The position numbers and the translations under genes are program-made. DNA of 15,634 bases from Verrucomicrobiota bacterium (GTDB lineage: Bacteria > Verrucomicrobiota > Verrucomicrobiia > Opitutales > Seribacteraceae). The stretch spans positions 1 to 15,634 of the forward strand of contig JACNJI010000277.1 of NCBI GenBank assembly GCA_014382645.1, given 5' to 3'. This document shows, one piece after another, positions 1-8,462 of the stretch (position 1 is the first letter of the stretch; each line of letters begins with the position of its first letter). The notes below the pieces were generated by a model, which was not told the origin of the DNA, made no database searches, and saw nothing but the letters and a program-made list of their open reading frames with translations.

Positions 1-2444
1 GGGTATTGCCTCCTCCCGGAAGCATTCCTCCCCCGCCATCGGTAATTCCTTCTTTTCCGGGAGGCATTCCCGCACCCCGTTCAGTTGTTCCGCCCGGAGC
101 GCCTGCTGTTCCCTCTATTCCGCCACCGGCATCTGTTGCCCCACCTCTCGCTCCACCTAATGCCGGCGTCCCTGCCCCGAAGGTTCCGACTGCAGAACCG
201 ATCTTCGATGAAACGGGTTTTCTTGGCGGAGCAGCGCTTTTTTCGGATCCGGAGGAACTGCTCGGGATTGAGGGTTTGGACGAACCTCTTGATCGGATCA
301 AGCTAAGGGATCTGCCGGCTAAGGACGCTCTGGAAATGGTCCAGTTGTGGACAGGACGCTATATTTTGCGCCCTCAAAACCTGCCCCAGGTACAACTGAA
401 TTTCGATAGTTTCAGTGTGCTTACCAAAAGAGAAGCGCTCATGGCGATTGAGAGTCTTTTAACGATGAATGGTATTGCGATGACCAAGATCGATAATCTT
501 TTCTGGAAAGCCGTTCCTGCATTAGGCGTTAACGCCCAGGTGCCGATCTGGCTTGAAGGTTCCTCCACCCAATTGGCGCCAAGTCAAAGAATTTATATTA
601 AGATGTTCCATCTTTTGTATGCTCCCGCAGTGGAGGTTCGGGAGCAATTGAACTCTTTTGCCACGCCCAATGTGTCAACCCTTCTTGTTTTCGAAAAAGC
701 CAACAGTATTTTGATTACTGATTCTCTTCTCAACCTTCAGCGAATGGAAAAATTACTTGAAACCATTGATCGCCCGATCCGTAAGGAAGATCTCGGAACC
801 GAGTTCTTCGTTTGGGAAACCCAACATGCCGGAGCTCGCGAACTTGAGACTAAGCTCAAGGCAATGATCGAAGGTAGTTTGAAGCCTTTTCTCGGGGGTA
901 CTACACAAGTTGATTCTGACGACCGCACGGGGAAACTTCTTGTCGTGACGCGCTCACAGAACTTGGAAACAATCCAATTCATATTGGAGACCTTGGACGC
1001 TCCCGTTAAAATGAAGACCAGTTCGAATCTATTCAAACTTCAACATGCGGAAGCGAAGGACATACAAGCTATTTTAGATGAAGTCATAAAAAATCAGCAA
1101 AGAATCAAGCAACAAGTGCAAGGGCGAAAGACCGCCGCCGCTCGTCCGCAAGCTGCTAATTCCGGAGTGCCGAAACCACCGACACCCGGAGGTGCTGCAA
1201 CAACTGCCGCGTCGACTGCATCCAGTGCCGACGCCGGATCTGAAGGTTCTCATGAATTCAGCGACTTTATTACAATTTCTGCTGACGAGCGTAGTAATGC
1301 CATACTGGTTTATGGAACTCCAGCCGACATTGAGGAAATCGGTCGCATGATCGAGTCTCTCGATCATCCCCTTCCATTGGCGCGTATTGACACCATTTTC
1401 GTGATGGTCGACCTCACGGAACAAAACCAGCGTGGAATCGATGCTCTTTTCAAGAATTTACAATGGTCGAAGTACGATAGGGGCGAAGCTGGAGACGGTC
1501 TGTTCGGTACTCCCAACAATGGAACGGTATCGATTGAGCAACCAGCGGGAGATCCCATCCAAGTTTCCGGAAATGTTGTTTCTGAAACATTCGAAGGTGT
1601 TCTTGGAGTGCCCGGATTAGCTTCATCCATACCTTTCCAAATGCATGACTGGAAGTTATCCGGCATTCGTTGGGATCAGCTTTTTGCTCTTTCCTCCGAG
1701 CGCAATGACGTTCGGATCTTTTCGACTCCGTCTTTAATGGTTTCTCACAATGCCCCGGAGGTGCACATCTTGATTCAGGATGAAAGAAACATTATTGTTC
1801 CTACATATGGGTATAATTCAACAAGCACTACTGGAGAAAGTTCTACGGGTCAACGTGACACCATTACCGCTAAGACTGAGCTCCAAATCAAAAAACCTAA
1901 GATAGGACTTCCGAAGTTGGATGAGAATGGGACAATGATATCTCCGGGTTCTATTTTTATGGAGATAGAAGTGACTGCTGAAAAATTCGATGAAACTGTA
2001 ACCAATACTTTTCAAGGACAGTCTTTGCCTTCCAAGAAAATTCGTGAGGCGAAGTCTTTCGTAACTATTCAGGACGGTGAAATCTTGGTTCTGGGGGGGT
2101 TGCAGGAAGTACAGGTCGATTCGACCGAATCGAGTTACAAGCTATTGAGTTCCATACCTTACTTCGGTAAAAAGTTTTTCCAGCCTACTACCGTTAAGTA
2201 TACTCCGACCGAGTTGCTGATTTTTCTGCGTCCGACCATCGTTAAGCCGGGTGAACAGAAGACCGAGGAGTACATCAAGCAAATTGACGAGCGCTTGTCT
2301 CCTCACTACAAACCACGATTTACTTCTCCTTCAGGAACTGTATTGAATCCACCAGAAACAAAAAATTCTCCGAAAAAACGAACTGATTTTAGCCAGCGCG
2401 ACGAGCCTTCAACGGCCCCATTCATTAATTTTGGCAATCCATGA
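1..2444 (+). CDS. gspD: Type II secretion secretin GspD, 5' partial
   Basis: This is the outer-membrane channel subunit of a type II secretion (or related) system. The reading frame is already open at the left edge (GTA at 3-5, then TTG at 6), so the true start and any signal peptide lie outside the window. Numbering from the TTG, the order is: a very proline-rich stretch (1-63); an N0-like domain (about 98-170); N1, N2 and N3 ring-building domains (about 196-458), with an Ala/Thr/Gly/Pro-rich insertion in N3 (about 365-417); and a C-terminal secretin core. The core carries the hallmark segments VTIQDGEILVLGGL (686-699), IPYFGKKFF and TELLIFLRPTIV (735-746). A polar 66-residue tail follows. 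The stop overlaps the next start (ATGA at 2441-2444). The N0-N3 layout favours GspD over the pilus secretin PilQ. The family assignment is secure; the exact subsystem is inferred. Confidence 0.93.
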   Translation, partial: VLPPPGSIPPPPSVIPSFPGGIPAPRSVVPPGAPAVPSIPPPASVAPPLAPPNAGVPAPKVPTAEPIFDETGFLGGAALFSDPEELLGIEGLDEPLDRIKLRDLPAKDALEMVQLWTGRYILRPQNLPQVQLNFDSFSVLTKREALMAIESLLTMNGIAMTKIDNLFWKAVPALGVNAQVPIWLEGSSTQLAPSQRIYIKMFHLLYAPAVEVREQLNSFATPNVSTLLVFEKANSILITDSLLNLQRMEKLLETIDRPIRKEDLGTEFFVWETQHAGARELETKLKAMIEGSLKPFLGGTTQVDSDDRTGKLLVVTRSQNLETIQFILETLDAPVKMKTSSNLFKLQHAEAKDIQAILDEVIKNQQRIKQQVQGRKTAAARPQAANSGVPKPPTPGGAATTAASTASSADAGSEGSHEFSDFITISADERSNAILVYGTPADIEEIGRMIESLDHPLPLARIDTIFVMVDLTEQNQRGIDALFKNLQWSKYDRGEAGDGLFGTPNNGTVSIEQPAGDPIQVSGNVVSETFEGVLGVPGLASSIPFQMHDWKLSGIRWDQLFALSSERNDVRIFSTPSLMVSHNAPEVHILIQDERNIIVPTYGYNSTSTTGESSTGQRDTITAKTELQIKKPKIGLPKLDENGTMISPGSIFMEIEVTAEKFDETVTNTFQGQSLPSKKIREAKSFVTIQDGEILVLGGLQEVQVDSTESSYKLLSSIPYFGKKFFQPTTVKYTPTELLIFLRPTIVKPGEQKTEEYIKQIDERLSPHYKPRFTSPSGTVLNPPETKNSPKKRTDFSQRDEPSTAPFINFGNP

Positions 2445-3049
2445 GCCTTCTTTCTTTTTCAATGAGTGAAATCCGGAATTCTACTTTAAGGAGTCCCGTG
2501 CTCCTCTTCTTCGCGTGCGTCTCCTCGCTCGTTGCCCAAAGTAATCCATTTCTCCCCCCGGGATCCAAGACATCCCGTCCTCCTGCTCCTGTCATAAAGC
2601 CTATGCCGGTTGCTCCTAAGCCCAAACCCGTAAATCCCAATTTGGAGTTGCGCGGGATTTTCCGCTATCGCGACGTTTGGCATTTTAGCATTCACGACAA
2701 GGTTAAGAACAAAGGTTATTGGATCACGCCCGGAGATGCTTTGACTGAAGCCAATATCGAGGTAGAAAGCTTTGATGAAGCGAACGACGTATTGAAGCTC
2801 AAGGGAGGAATTTCTCTTTCTCTTCGCGAATCCGCCAACAAAACTCTACCGGTTCCCGGTCAAGGAAAGCCCAAGGCTATTACCAAGAAACCTACTGCAA
2901 CAACTACTGCCAATCGGGTTACTTTCCCTGGCCAGAGTGGAGTGAGGCGGACTGTGACCATTCCGCCACGAGCTCCTAGTCGCTCTACCGTAAGACCTCC
3001 CGCCTCTTCCGCTGGTCGACCGCGCCTTGTTGTGCCGAGGAAGCCCTGA
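2441..3049 (+). CDS. GspC/PilP-like periplasmic secretion protein
   Basis: A 202-residue exported protein, probably the periplasmic partner of the secretin. The N-terminus has a hydrophobic stretch (about residues 17-32, [18 protein letters not shown]) that reads as a cleavable signal peptide or a weak anchor. An NPFLPP motif follows, recalling the DPF-type motif after the anchor in PilP/GspC-like proteins, then a Pro/Lys linker. A compact domain at about 67-128 ([19 protein letters not shown] onward) resembles the GspC homology region or the PilP fold. The last 60 or so residues are basic and rich in Pro, Ser, Thr and Arg. There is no PDZ domain. The start overlaps the gspD stop by four bases; an alternative ATG at 2462 gives a shorter n-region, and neither has a Shine-Dalgarno. 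The function rests on weak similarity plus position between gspD and gspE. Confidence 0.65.
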   Translation: MSLLSFSMSEIRNSTLRSPVLLFFACVSSLVAQSNPFLPPGSKTSRPPAPVIKPMPVAPKPKPVNPNLELRGIFRYRDVWHFSIHDKVKNKGYWITPGDALTEANIEVESFDEANDVLKLKGGISLSLRESANKTLPVPGQGKPKAITKKPTATTTANRVTFPGQSGVRRTVTIPPRAPSRSTVRPPASSAGRPRLVVPRKP

Positions 3050-3054
3050 GTTCA

Positions 3055-4854
3055 ATGATTAATCTCAAAAAAAAGTCCAAGGTGACCGAGCGGCAGGAAT
3101 CAGACAGAACCGCAATGCCTGCCCCGCGTGGACCTTCACCTTCGGAGCTTGATTGGTGGTCCGACGGTTTGAGCGATGTTGACAAGGTGAATATCTTGAA
3201 GTCCCCGCGGGAGGATCGTGCGCGCCTTCTTGCCTCCAACCACTCCAAGTCGATCGATGAGACTCTAAAGGAGGTGGGGGAACGTGTGGGGATTCCCGTA
3301 TTGGAGGATTTCAGCATTTCGGAGAATGCTACCCGGTTGCTGCCCTTGAGGATTATTCACAAATACTGTTGTTTGCCCATGGAGGGATCGGAAGACGGTA
3401 AGATCTCCATCGTTACAGTATGGCCCCCGACTAATAGGATGAGCCGTTGGGTCTTCGCGGTTTCCGGTAGGAAACCAGTGTGGTCTCTTGGATCGCCCGA
3501 GAACGTGGTCCGAGCAATTACTGAGAACTTTGGGATAGGGGCCGATAGTCTAGAGGAGTCGGATCTCGACCTTGATGAAGAAGAAGAGGGCGCCGACGAT
3601 CTTGAGGATCAAAACGCGGCCATCATTCGTTTTGTCAACGAGGTTATCCAACGAGCAATTGTTGATCGTGCCACCGACATTCATTTCGAACCTCACAAGG
3701 AAACTCTTCAGATACGCTACAGGATTGACGGTCAACTCGTTCCTATACGAGTCCCCGACAATCTTCGCAGCTTCCAAGATGCCATTATTTCCCGCATCAA
3801 GATCATGAGCGGGATCAATATTTCGGAGAAACGTAGACCGCAAGGTGGACGCATCACCTTCACCCAGGGGCAGAGCGATCTTGATATCCGGGTCTCGACC
3901 TTGCCTACCCTTTACGGAGAGAGTGTAAGTCTTCGTCTGTTGAATGAGAAATCCCAGCCTCTTTCTATGGCCGAATTGGGTCTGCTTCCCCAAAACGAAA
4001 AGATAATCACTGCTATCTTGGAAAAACCTCATGGAATTGTCCTCGTCACCGGGCCCACCGGTTCCGGGAAATCCACTTCATTGACTGCGTTCATTCGTAA
4101 AATCCATAGGCCGCAAACTCGAATAATGACGGTTGAGGATCCCGTCGAGTACGAGGTTGCAGGCGTCAATCAAACTCAGGTGAATGCTGAAATCGGTTTC
4201 ACTTTCGCCAGTGTGTTAAGAGAAATTTTGAGGCAGGATCCCGACGTCATTATGATTGGAGAGATTCGGGACTCCGAAACTGCCGACATCGCCATTCGCG
4301 CTTCTCTTACAGGTCACCTTGTTCTTAGCACCCTTCATACCAATGACGCCCCCGGAGCGATTACCCGCTTAATCGATATGGAGATCGAACCGTTTTTGAT
4401 CGCATCTTCGATCGAGATGGTGATTGCCCAGCGCTTGGTTAGAAGGTTGTGCCACATCTGTTCTTCAAGGGCAGATTTGGAAGAAGGTCAGTTTCGAGCA
4501 AATCTAACACTGTTGGGAGTGCCAGACGAAGAAGTGGCGTATGGTGACAACGTTTTGAGGTCGGTCGGTTGTCAACAGTGTCAGAACCTCGGCTACAGGG
4601 GACGTGTAGGTATTTTTGAGATTATGCCTATGAGCGATGGAATTCATAGTCTCGTAATTAAAAACGCGGCAACGCCCGATATTCGTCGTGTCGCAATCGA
4701 AGAAGGTATGCGTAGCCTTCAATTAAGCGGTTGGGATCAGATAAAGAGAGGACTAACCACTTTCGAGGAAGTGGTTCGCTACTCTGATGGTTTTGCCGAA
4801 GTCAGCGGCAATGGTCTTCACCAAAAGACCCCACCAGTCCTTCAAACCCTTTGA
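3055..4854 (+). CDS. gspE: Type II secretion ATPase GspE
   Basis: A cytoplasmic hexameric ATPase that powers pseudopilus assembly by acting on GspF at the inner membrane. The protein has 599 residues. The N-terminal part (about 65-160) resembles the T2SSE N-domain. A strongly acidic linker (about 168-184, with a run of four Glu) leads into the N2 and ATPase domains. Visible motifs are Walker A GPTGSGKS (333-340, K339), the Asp box MTVEDPVEY, Walker B DVIMIGE (397-403), the His box [12 protein letters not shown], and the zinc-binding tetracysteine C466/C469 and C506/C509 typical of GspE and PilB. It lies five bases after the GspC-like gene. An internal ATG at 3115 is an alternative start that would drop a basic N-terminus. 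PilB is the main alternative identity; the neighbouring GspD-type secretin favours GspE. Confidence 0.94.
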   Translation: MINLKKKSKVTERQESDRTAMPAPRGPSPSELDWWSDGLSDVDKVNILKSPREDRARLLASNHSKSIDETLKEVGERVGIPVLEDFSISENATRLLPLRIIHKYCCLPMEGSEDGKISIVTVWPPTNRMSRWVFAVSGRKPVWSLGSPENVVRAITENFGIGADSLEESDLDLDEEEEGADDLEDQNAAIIRFVNEVIQRAIVDRATDIHFEPHKETLQIRYRIDGQLVPIRVPDNLRSFQDAIISRIKIMSGINISEKRRPQGGRITFTQGQSDLDIRVSTLPTLYGESVSLRLLNEKSQPLSMAELGLLPQNEKIITAILEKPHGIVLVTGPTGSGKSTSLTAFIRKIHRPQTRIMTVEDPVEYEVAGVNQTQVNAEIGFTFASVLREILRQDPDVIMIGEIRDSETADIAIRASLTGHLVLSTLHTNDAPGAITRLIDMEIEPFLIASSIEMVIAQRLVRRLCHICSSRADLEEGQFRANLTLLGVPDEEVAYGDNVLRSVGCQQCQNLGYRGRVGIFEIMPMSDGIHSLVIKNAATPDIRRVAIEEGMRSLQLSGWDQIKRGLTTFEEVVRYSDGFAEVSGNGLHQKTPPVLQTL

Positions 4855-4855
4855 T

Positions 4856-4887
4856 TATAATGATGTGAAAGGAGATTTACCCCTTTC
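4856..4887 (+). promoter_or_regulatory. Possible internal promoter and leader hairpin before gspF
   Basis: The 63-base gap between gspE and gspF is the only real gap in this block. A perfect TATAAT (4856-4861) lies just after the gspE stop, but no good -35 sits 16-18 bases upstream (accagt at the expected place) and the extended -10 TG is one base off. Next comes a small inverted repeat, gaaagg (4867-4872) with cctttc (4882-4887) around a 9-base loop. It includes the AGGAG at 4870-4874, which is too far (about 44 bases) from the gspF ATG to act as its ribosome site. There is no T-run, so it is not an obvious terminator. Confidence 0.25.
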
Positions 4888-4917
4888 GTTGCCTTCTTGC
4901 TATATCTAGAGTTTGCC

Positions 4918-6204
4918 ATGCCAACGTTTAGCTATGTAGCCATTGACTCCCGCGGTCGGACCATCCCCGGTGAATTGGAGGCGGACGATCGACGATCGGT
5001 TCGCTCGCACTTGCGAGGAAAAGGGCTGACCCCGGTTGACATTAAAACGAAGGGGAATATTGGCGGTGGAGCGAAAGCAAAGGCTAAATCTCGAAAGAGA
5101 ACCAATCTTGCTTCCAAAGATGATGCGAGGGACAATAGTGCTCGCCAAAAGAGCTTTTTTTTAGGCGGTTCTAGAGAAAAGCTGGGGCTTGAGTTTATGA
5201 AGCGCTTACTCGAACTTCATGGGAGTGGTATGCCCGTTGCGGATTCCGTGAAGTTACTGCATCAGCGTCTGTCCGACCCCCAGCAAAAGGAAATTGCCGG
5301 AACTCTTTGGAGAGAATTGTCCGAAGGAAGATCACTGGCTAGAGCCATGAGGTTGATGCCCGATTATTTCGGCGAGTCTACTTCTTACGTCATTGAGGCT
5401 GGTGAGGCCACTGGCAGCGTTGCGCCGATACTCCGCAGGATCATTGGTTACATTGAGGAGAAAAGAGAAATTCGCAGCAAGGTTTTGGGGAGTATGGCCT
5501 ATCCTTCTTTTATCGGCTTTATTGCTTTTGGCGTTGTCCTGTTTTTTCTCTTTTTTCTTCTTCCTCAAATTCAAGATATGCTCGACTCTTTGGGTGGTGA
5601 ACTGAATTTTATGGCAAAGGCTCTGATCACGGGTTCGAACTTGGTCATGACCTTTGGACCTTTTGTAGTTCTCTTCCTGCTCATTGGGGCATTCTCCGTT
5701 CGGCAATGGAAGAAAACGGAAGCGGGTGGGATCGCGGTGTCAGGGGCCATGCTACGTATTCCTCTGATCGGTCGCATTCTATATTATTCTGAGTTGTTTC
5801 AACTCAACAGTCTGGTCGGAACACTTGTTACCAGCGGAATAGGTCTTACGGAGAATCTTCGTCTGTCCGAGCGTACGATTCAGAATCTTTCTTTTCGTAT
5901 GAAGTTTCGCTCTGCCCGAGCATTGGTGAACGAAGGGAAATCGTTGCCTGATGCCTTGCGGAAGTTCGACTTTATGCCAGCCATGCAACTGGATGTCATG
6001 GATGTTGGCGAACGAACGGGAAATCTCGCCCACAGCTTGGAAGAAATCGCCAATTCCTTTCGGACGGAACTTTCACGGAGAATTAAGCACATGACAACGA
6101 TAGTCACAGCAGGGGCTTTGGGTTTTGCGTTTGGTCTCGTAGCCCTTGTCGCCGTCTCTATAGTTACCAGTATTTTTCAAGTTTCCAATAGCATTACTTT
6201 TTAG
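4918..6204 (+). CDS. gspF: Type II secretion inner-membrane platform protein GspF
   Basis: The polytopic inner-membrane protein that couples the GspE ATPase to pseudopilus assembly. Starting at ATG 4918 gives 428 residues beginning MPTFSYVAIDSRG, the usual GspF/PilC beginning. An in-frame TTG at 4897 adds seven unlikely residues. A basic, Gly/Ala/Lys-rich linker (about 46-75) precedes two T2SSF domains (about 90-215 and 295-415). Each domain holds the GExTG signature (EAGEATG near 161 and DVGERTG near 362). Three membrane spans are visible at about 196-216, 241-258 and 395-420. The MAYPSF segment before the first span is typical of the family. It is co-directional with gspE after a 63-base gap and precedes the MORN gene by seven bases. 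PilC is the alternative name. Confidence 0.93.
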   Translation: MPTFSYVAIDSRGRTIPGELEADDRRSVRSHLRGKGLTPVDIKTKGNIGGGAKAKAKSRKRTNLASKDDARDNSARQKSFFLGGSREKLGLEFMKRLLELHGSGMPVADSVKLLHQRLSDPQQKEIAGTLWRELSEGRSLARAMRLMPDYFGESTSYVIEAGEATGSVAPILRRIIGYIEEKREIRSKVLGSMAYPSFIGFIAFGVVLFFLFFLLPQIQDMLDSLGGELNFMAKALITGSNLVMTFGPFVVLFLLIGAFSVRQWKKTEAGGIAVSGAMLRIPLIGRILYYSELFQLNSLVGTLVTSGIGLTENLRLSERTIQNLSFRMKFRSARALVNEGKSLPDALRKFDFMPAMQLDVMDVGERTGNLAHSLEEIANSFRTELSRRIKHMTTIVTAGALGFAFGLVALVAVSIVTSIFQVSNSITF

Positions 6205-6211
6205 TTCGCTC

Positions 6212-7201
6212 ATGAGTTCCTTTGCCCAACATTTTACGCAGTTAGGCATTTACTTTTTAAGTGGGACCCTGTGTTTCTGCTTGTGTGGTTGTGGCGCTGA
6301 AAACGCATCGGAGGATCGGGACAATTCTTTAAATGAACATTCTCCCGTAAAGAGTAAGAAAGGTCGTCATGTTTTCGACGATGGTTCCGTTTACGATGGC
6401 GAACTCGTAGCCGGAAAACCTGAAGGGTATGGAGAGAGACGTTACATAAACGATGATGTTTACATCGGGAGTTTTCGCGAAGGCCTTCCCCATGGTCAGG
6501 GAACTTATAGATATAAATCCGATGCAAAGCTGTCTCGTTATGTCGGAGTTTGGCAAAATGGTAAGCGGAATGGTTACGGTTCACTTTATCTAACTGATGG
6601 CTCTGTCTTTGTCGGTGAATGGTCAGCTAACGTTATGGTTCATGGCGAATTTCGTGGTGTCGATGGTACTCTTCTCTCAGGAATCTGGCGTGGAGATTCA
6701 CTTGAGCGGGGTAAAATGGGTCAAGCTGACGGGGCGATTTTCACGGGAATCTTTGATTCGGAAGGGCGTTATCTAGCCGGTTCGCTTCATGCGGCAAACG
6801 GGGATCACTTTGTGGGTTCATTTCTCAACGGGATATACGAAGGAAGTGGATCTTTAGTTAAGAGCGATGGAACAACTTACTTCGGTGCATTCAAGGAAGG
6901 GTTTTATTCAGGGGAAGGGATTCTGGAGGATTCCGAGGGCAGGCGTGATATCGGTAGTTTTCTCGACGGGAATCCGTCAGGTGAAGGTCAACAAGTGGTC
7001 TCAACCGGAACGGTGTACTCCGGCTATTGGAAGGACGGTTTACGTCATGGCAAAGGAAGTATCGATTTCGGTGACGGAACTTCCTACGTCGGAGAATTTC
7101 GGAACGGTTTGGCATACGACGGGCGATATGATTGGGGAGACGGTCGCGTGACTCGCTCTTATCAAGAACCAGACGGTCAGTGGCGAGACCGGGTTGAATA
7201 A
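6212..7201 (+). CDS. MORN-repeat probable lipoprotein
   Basis: A 329-residue exported protein of unknown function. Residues 11-27 are hydrophobic and end in LCGC, a plausible lipobox with Cys27 as the acylated residue. Cys at position -2 is unusual, and the n-region has no Lys or Arg. A short charged linker follows. About eleven MORN units of roughly 23 residues then fill residues 60-322, for example VYIGSFREGLPHGQG, YVGVWQNGKRNGYG and VYSGYWKDGLRHGKG. MORN repeats form flat beta-hairpin ribbons known for lipid or protein contacts. Units 4-6 are the most diverged. The gene starts seven bases after the gspF stop, so it is probably co-transcribed and may be an accessory or exported product of the secretion system; that role is inference. 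Its stop lies four bases from the convergent DUF167 stop. Confidence 0.85.
   Translation: MSSFAQHFTQLGIYFLSGTLCFCLCGCGAENASEDRDNSLNEHSPVKSKKGRHVFDDGSVYDGELVAGKPEGYGERRYINDDVYIGSFREGLPHGQGTYRYKSDAKLSRYVGVWQNGKRNGYGSLYLTDGSVFVGEWSANVMVHGEFRGVDGTLLSGIWRGDSLERGKMGQADGAIFTGIFDSEGRYLAGSLHAANGDHFVGSFLNGIYEGSGSLVKSDGTTYFGAFKEGFYSGEGILEDSEGRRDIGSFLDGNPSGEGQQVVSTGTVYSGYWKDGLRHGKGSIDFGDGTSYVGEFRNGLAYDGRYDWGDGRVTRSYQEPDGQWRDRVE
6389..7177 (+). repeat. Array of about eleven MORN units (protein-level)
   Basis: Tandem units of about 23 codons follow the pattern [YF]xGxWxxGxxxGxGxxxxxDG. Eleven can be lined up by eye. The first three and the last five are clear; units 4-6 keep the GxW or GxF core but lose the second half of the motif. 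The DNA copies have diverged, so this is an old protein repeat and not a recent tandem duplication. Confidence 0.8.
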
Positions 7202-7205
7202 AACC

Positions 7206-7478
7206 TCACTCTTTTCTGTGCAAATCTAGCATCAACTGATCCTTGCTCATCCCTTTCACTAGCACCCGTTTTCTTCGAGAAGCTTCTCCAGAAAGTAACA
7301 CGATGTTCGCCTTTGGAATGCCCAAGCTCTTTGCTATAAAGCGAATCAATTCTTTGTTTGCTTTACCTTTTTCGGGCGGTGCCGCCACACGGACACGAAT
7401 CGCTTCGCCTTCCAAATCGGAAAATTCCGTTTTGGAGGTACCTGGTATTACCTTGAACTCGAGTACGCATTTACTCAT
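7206..7478 (-). CDS. DUF167 (YggU-type) protein
   Basis: A small cytoplasmic protein of 90 residues when started at the ATG at 7478 (MSKCVLEFKVIPGTSK). It matches the DUF167/YggU family along its length: the VIPGTSKTEF strand, the RVRVAAPPEKGKANKEL core that is the family hallmark, and a C-terminal SGEASRRKRVLVKG segment. The family has known structures but no settled biochemical function. The open frame extends back to a start at 7532, but the extra 18 residues do not fit the family. Neither start has a Shine-Dalgarno. It stands alone on this strand, convergent with the MORN gene and divergent from the metallo-hydrolase gene. Confidence 0.88.
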   Translation of the reverse strand: MSKCVLEFKVIPGTSKTEFSDLEGEAIRVRVAAPPEKGKANKELIRFIAKSLGIPKANIVLLSGEASRRKRVLVKGMSKDQLMLDLHRKE

Positions 7479-7509
7479 GTGATTCTGGCGAAGAGAGTTG
7501 CATTCGGGG

Positions 7510-7537
7510 TTGCCAACAAGCAAAACAATCACATCAT
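7510..7537 (+). promoter_or_regulatory. Weak promoter candidate before the metallo-hydrolase
   Basis: In the 80-base divergent gap, TTGCCA (7510-7515, five of six matches to TTGACA) is followed after 16 bases by CATCAT (7532-7537, four of six matches to TATAAT). This would give a leader of only about 15 bases before the ATG at 7559. The match is modest and could be chance. Confidence 0.2.
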
Positions 7538-7558
7538 TTCTGAAAACCCATAAGATTT

Positions 7559-8401
7559 ATGTCCGATAACACTACCTTTCGGCTCAAGTTCTGGGGAACT
7601 AGGGGCAGCATTGCTTGCCCTGGCCCAGATACCGTTAAATACGGCGGCAATACCACCTGCTTTGAGGTCACTTGTGGTTCTCGCCGCATCATCATTGATG
7701 CGGGTACCGGGATTCGCACCCTTGGCAAGAAAATCATGTTGGAGGAAGGTAATATTCTGGATGCCGACATTTTCTTCACTCACACCCACATGGATCACAT
7801 CCAAGGGTTGCCTTTCTTTGCTCCTCTATACAATCCAAAGAACAACGTTCGGCTTCATGCAGGTCATTTGCAACCACCATATGACCTGCAAGGTCTGATT
7901 GGCACAATGTTGATGAAGGATCCGATATTCCCAGTTCCCAGTTCTCTAATTGAGCAAGCATGCACCTTTAACGACTACAATTGTGGTCAAGTATTCGAGC
8001 TCGAGGAAGGTATCGTTATTAGAACCGGGAAACTAAACCATCCTAATGGCGCTTGCGGGTATCGCATCGAGTTTGCAGGTAAAGCCATAGCCATATGCAC
8101 GGACACGGAACACTTTGAGGATGGTCTCGACCAAAGCGTGGTATCCCTTTCACATGATGCAGACATTATGGTCTATGACTCTGCCTACACCGAGGAAGAG
8201 TACGACAAGTTCAAAGGATGGGGGCACTCTACTTGGCAGGAAGCCGTCAAAGTGGCTCAAGCCGCAAATGTAAAACAGACTTTTCTATTCCATCACGATC
8301 CTTCGCATGACGATGCCAGGATGGATGCCATCGCGGAAGAGGTAGCCAAGATACAATCAGGTATTCGTCCCGCCATTGAGGGCGAGGAAATCGAAATCTG
8401 A
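7559..8401 (+). CDS. Metallo-beta-lactamase-fold metal-dependent hydrolase
   Basis: A 280-residue cytoplasmic protein with the two-metal MBL fold. The metal ligands are visible in order: HTHMDH (H75, H77, D79, H80), H161 in KLNHPNG, D182 in CTDTEH, and H245/H246 in LFHHDP. The N-terminal FWGTRGSIACPGPDTVKYGG marks the GTRGS subgroup of MBL proteins, which also occurs fused to signalling modules and includes candidate phosphodiesterases. The substrate is unknown. All ligands are present, so the enzyme should be active. The start ATG at 7559 fits the expected beginning of the fold and has no clear Shine-Dalgarno. It is a single gene, divergent from the DUF167 gene and convergent with the GIN-domain gene, so context gives no help with the substrate. 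Confidence 0.88.
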   Translation: MSDNTTFRLKFWGTRGSIACPGPDTVKYGGNTTCFEVTCGSRRIIIDAGTGIRTLGKKIMLEEGNILDADIFFTHTHMDHIQGLPFFAPLYNPKNNVRLHAGHLQPPYDLQGLIGTMLMKDPIFPVPSSLIEQACTFNDYNCGQVFELEEGIVIRTGKLNHPNGACGYRIEFAGKAIAICTDTEHFEDGLDQSVVSLSHDADIMVYDSAYTEEEYDKFKGWGHSTWQEAVKVAQAANVKQTFLFHHDPSHDDARMDAIAEEVAKIQSGIRPAIEGEEIEI

Positions 8402-8462
8402 GTCCGACGGTTTCTTTTACCTCGTGGAGGAACCTTGCCCTGTGGTTTTCGTGAGGTGTTAG

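Noticed and set aside
6..8. TTG as the start of the secretin gene
   Set aside because: The frame is open upstream to the window edge (GTA at 3-5), there is no signal peptide after the TTG, and the Pro-rich region is clearly cut by the window boundary.
3550..4032. 160-codon antisense open frame within gspE
   Set aside because: It lies wholly opposite a highly conserved ATPase gene and has no recognisable domain or start signal.
4897..4917. Upstream TTG start for gspF
   Set aside because: The GspF/PilC family begins at the MPTFSY segment encoded from 4918; the seven extra residues are unsupported.
7479..7532. N-terminal extension of the DUF167 protein
   Set aside because: The 18 extra residues are not part of the family, whose members start close to the first beta strand.
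8402..8462. Bidirectional terminator between the convergent metallo-hydrolase and GIN-domain genes
   Set aside because: Only 4-5 base-pair stems (acctc/gaggt, aacc/ggtt) with large loops can be drawn, and no T-run follows.
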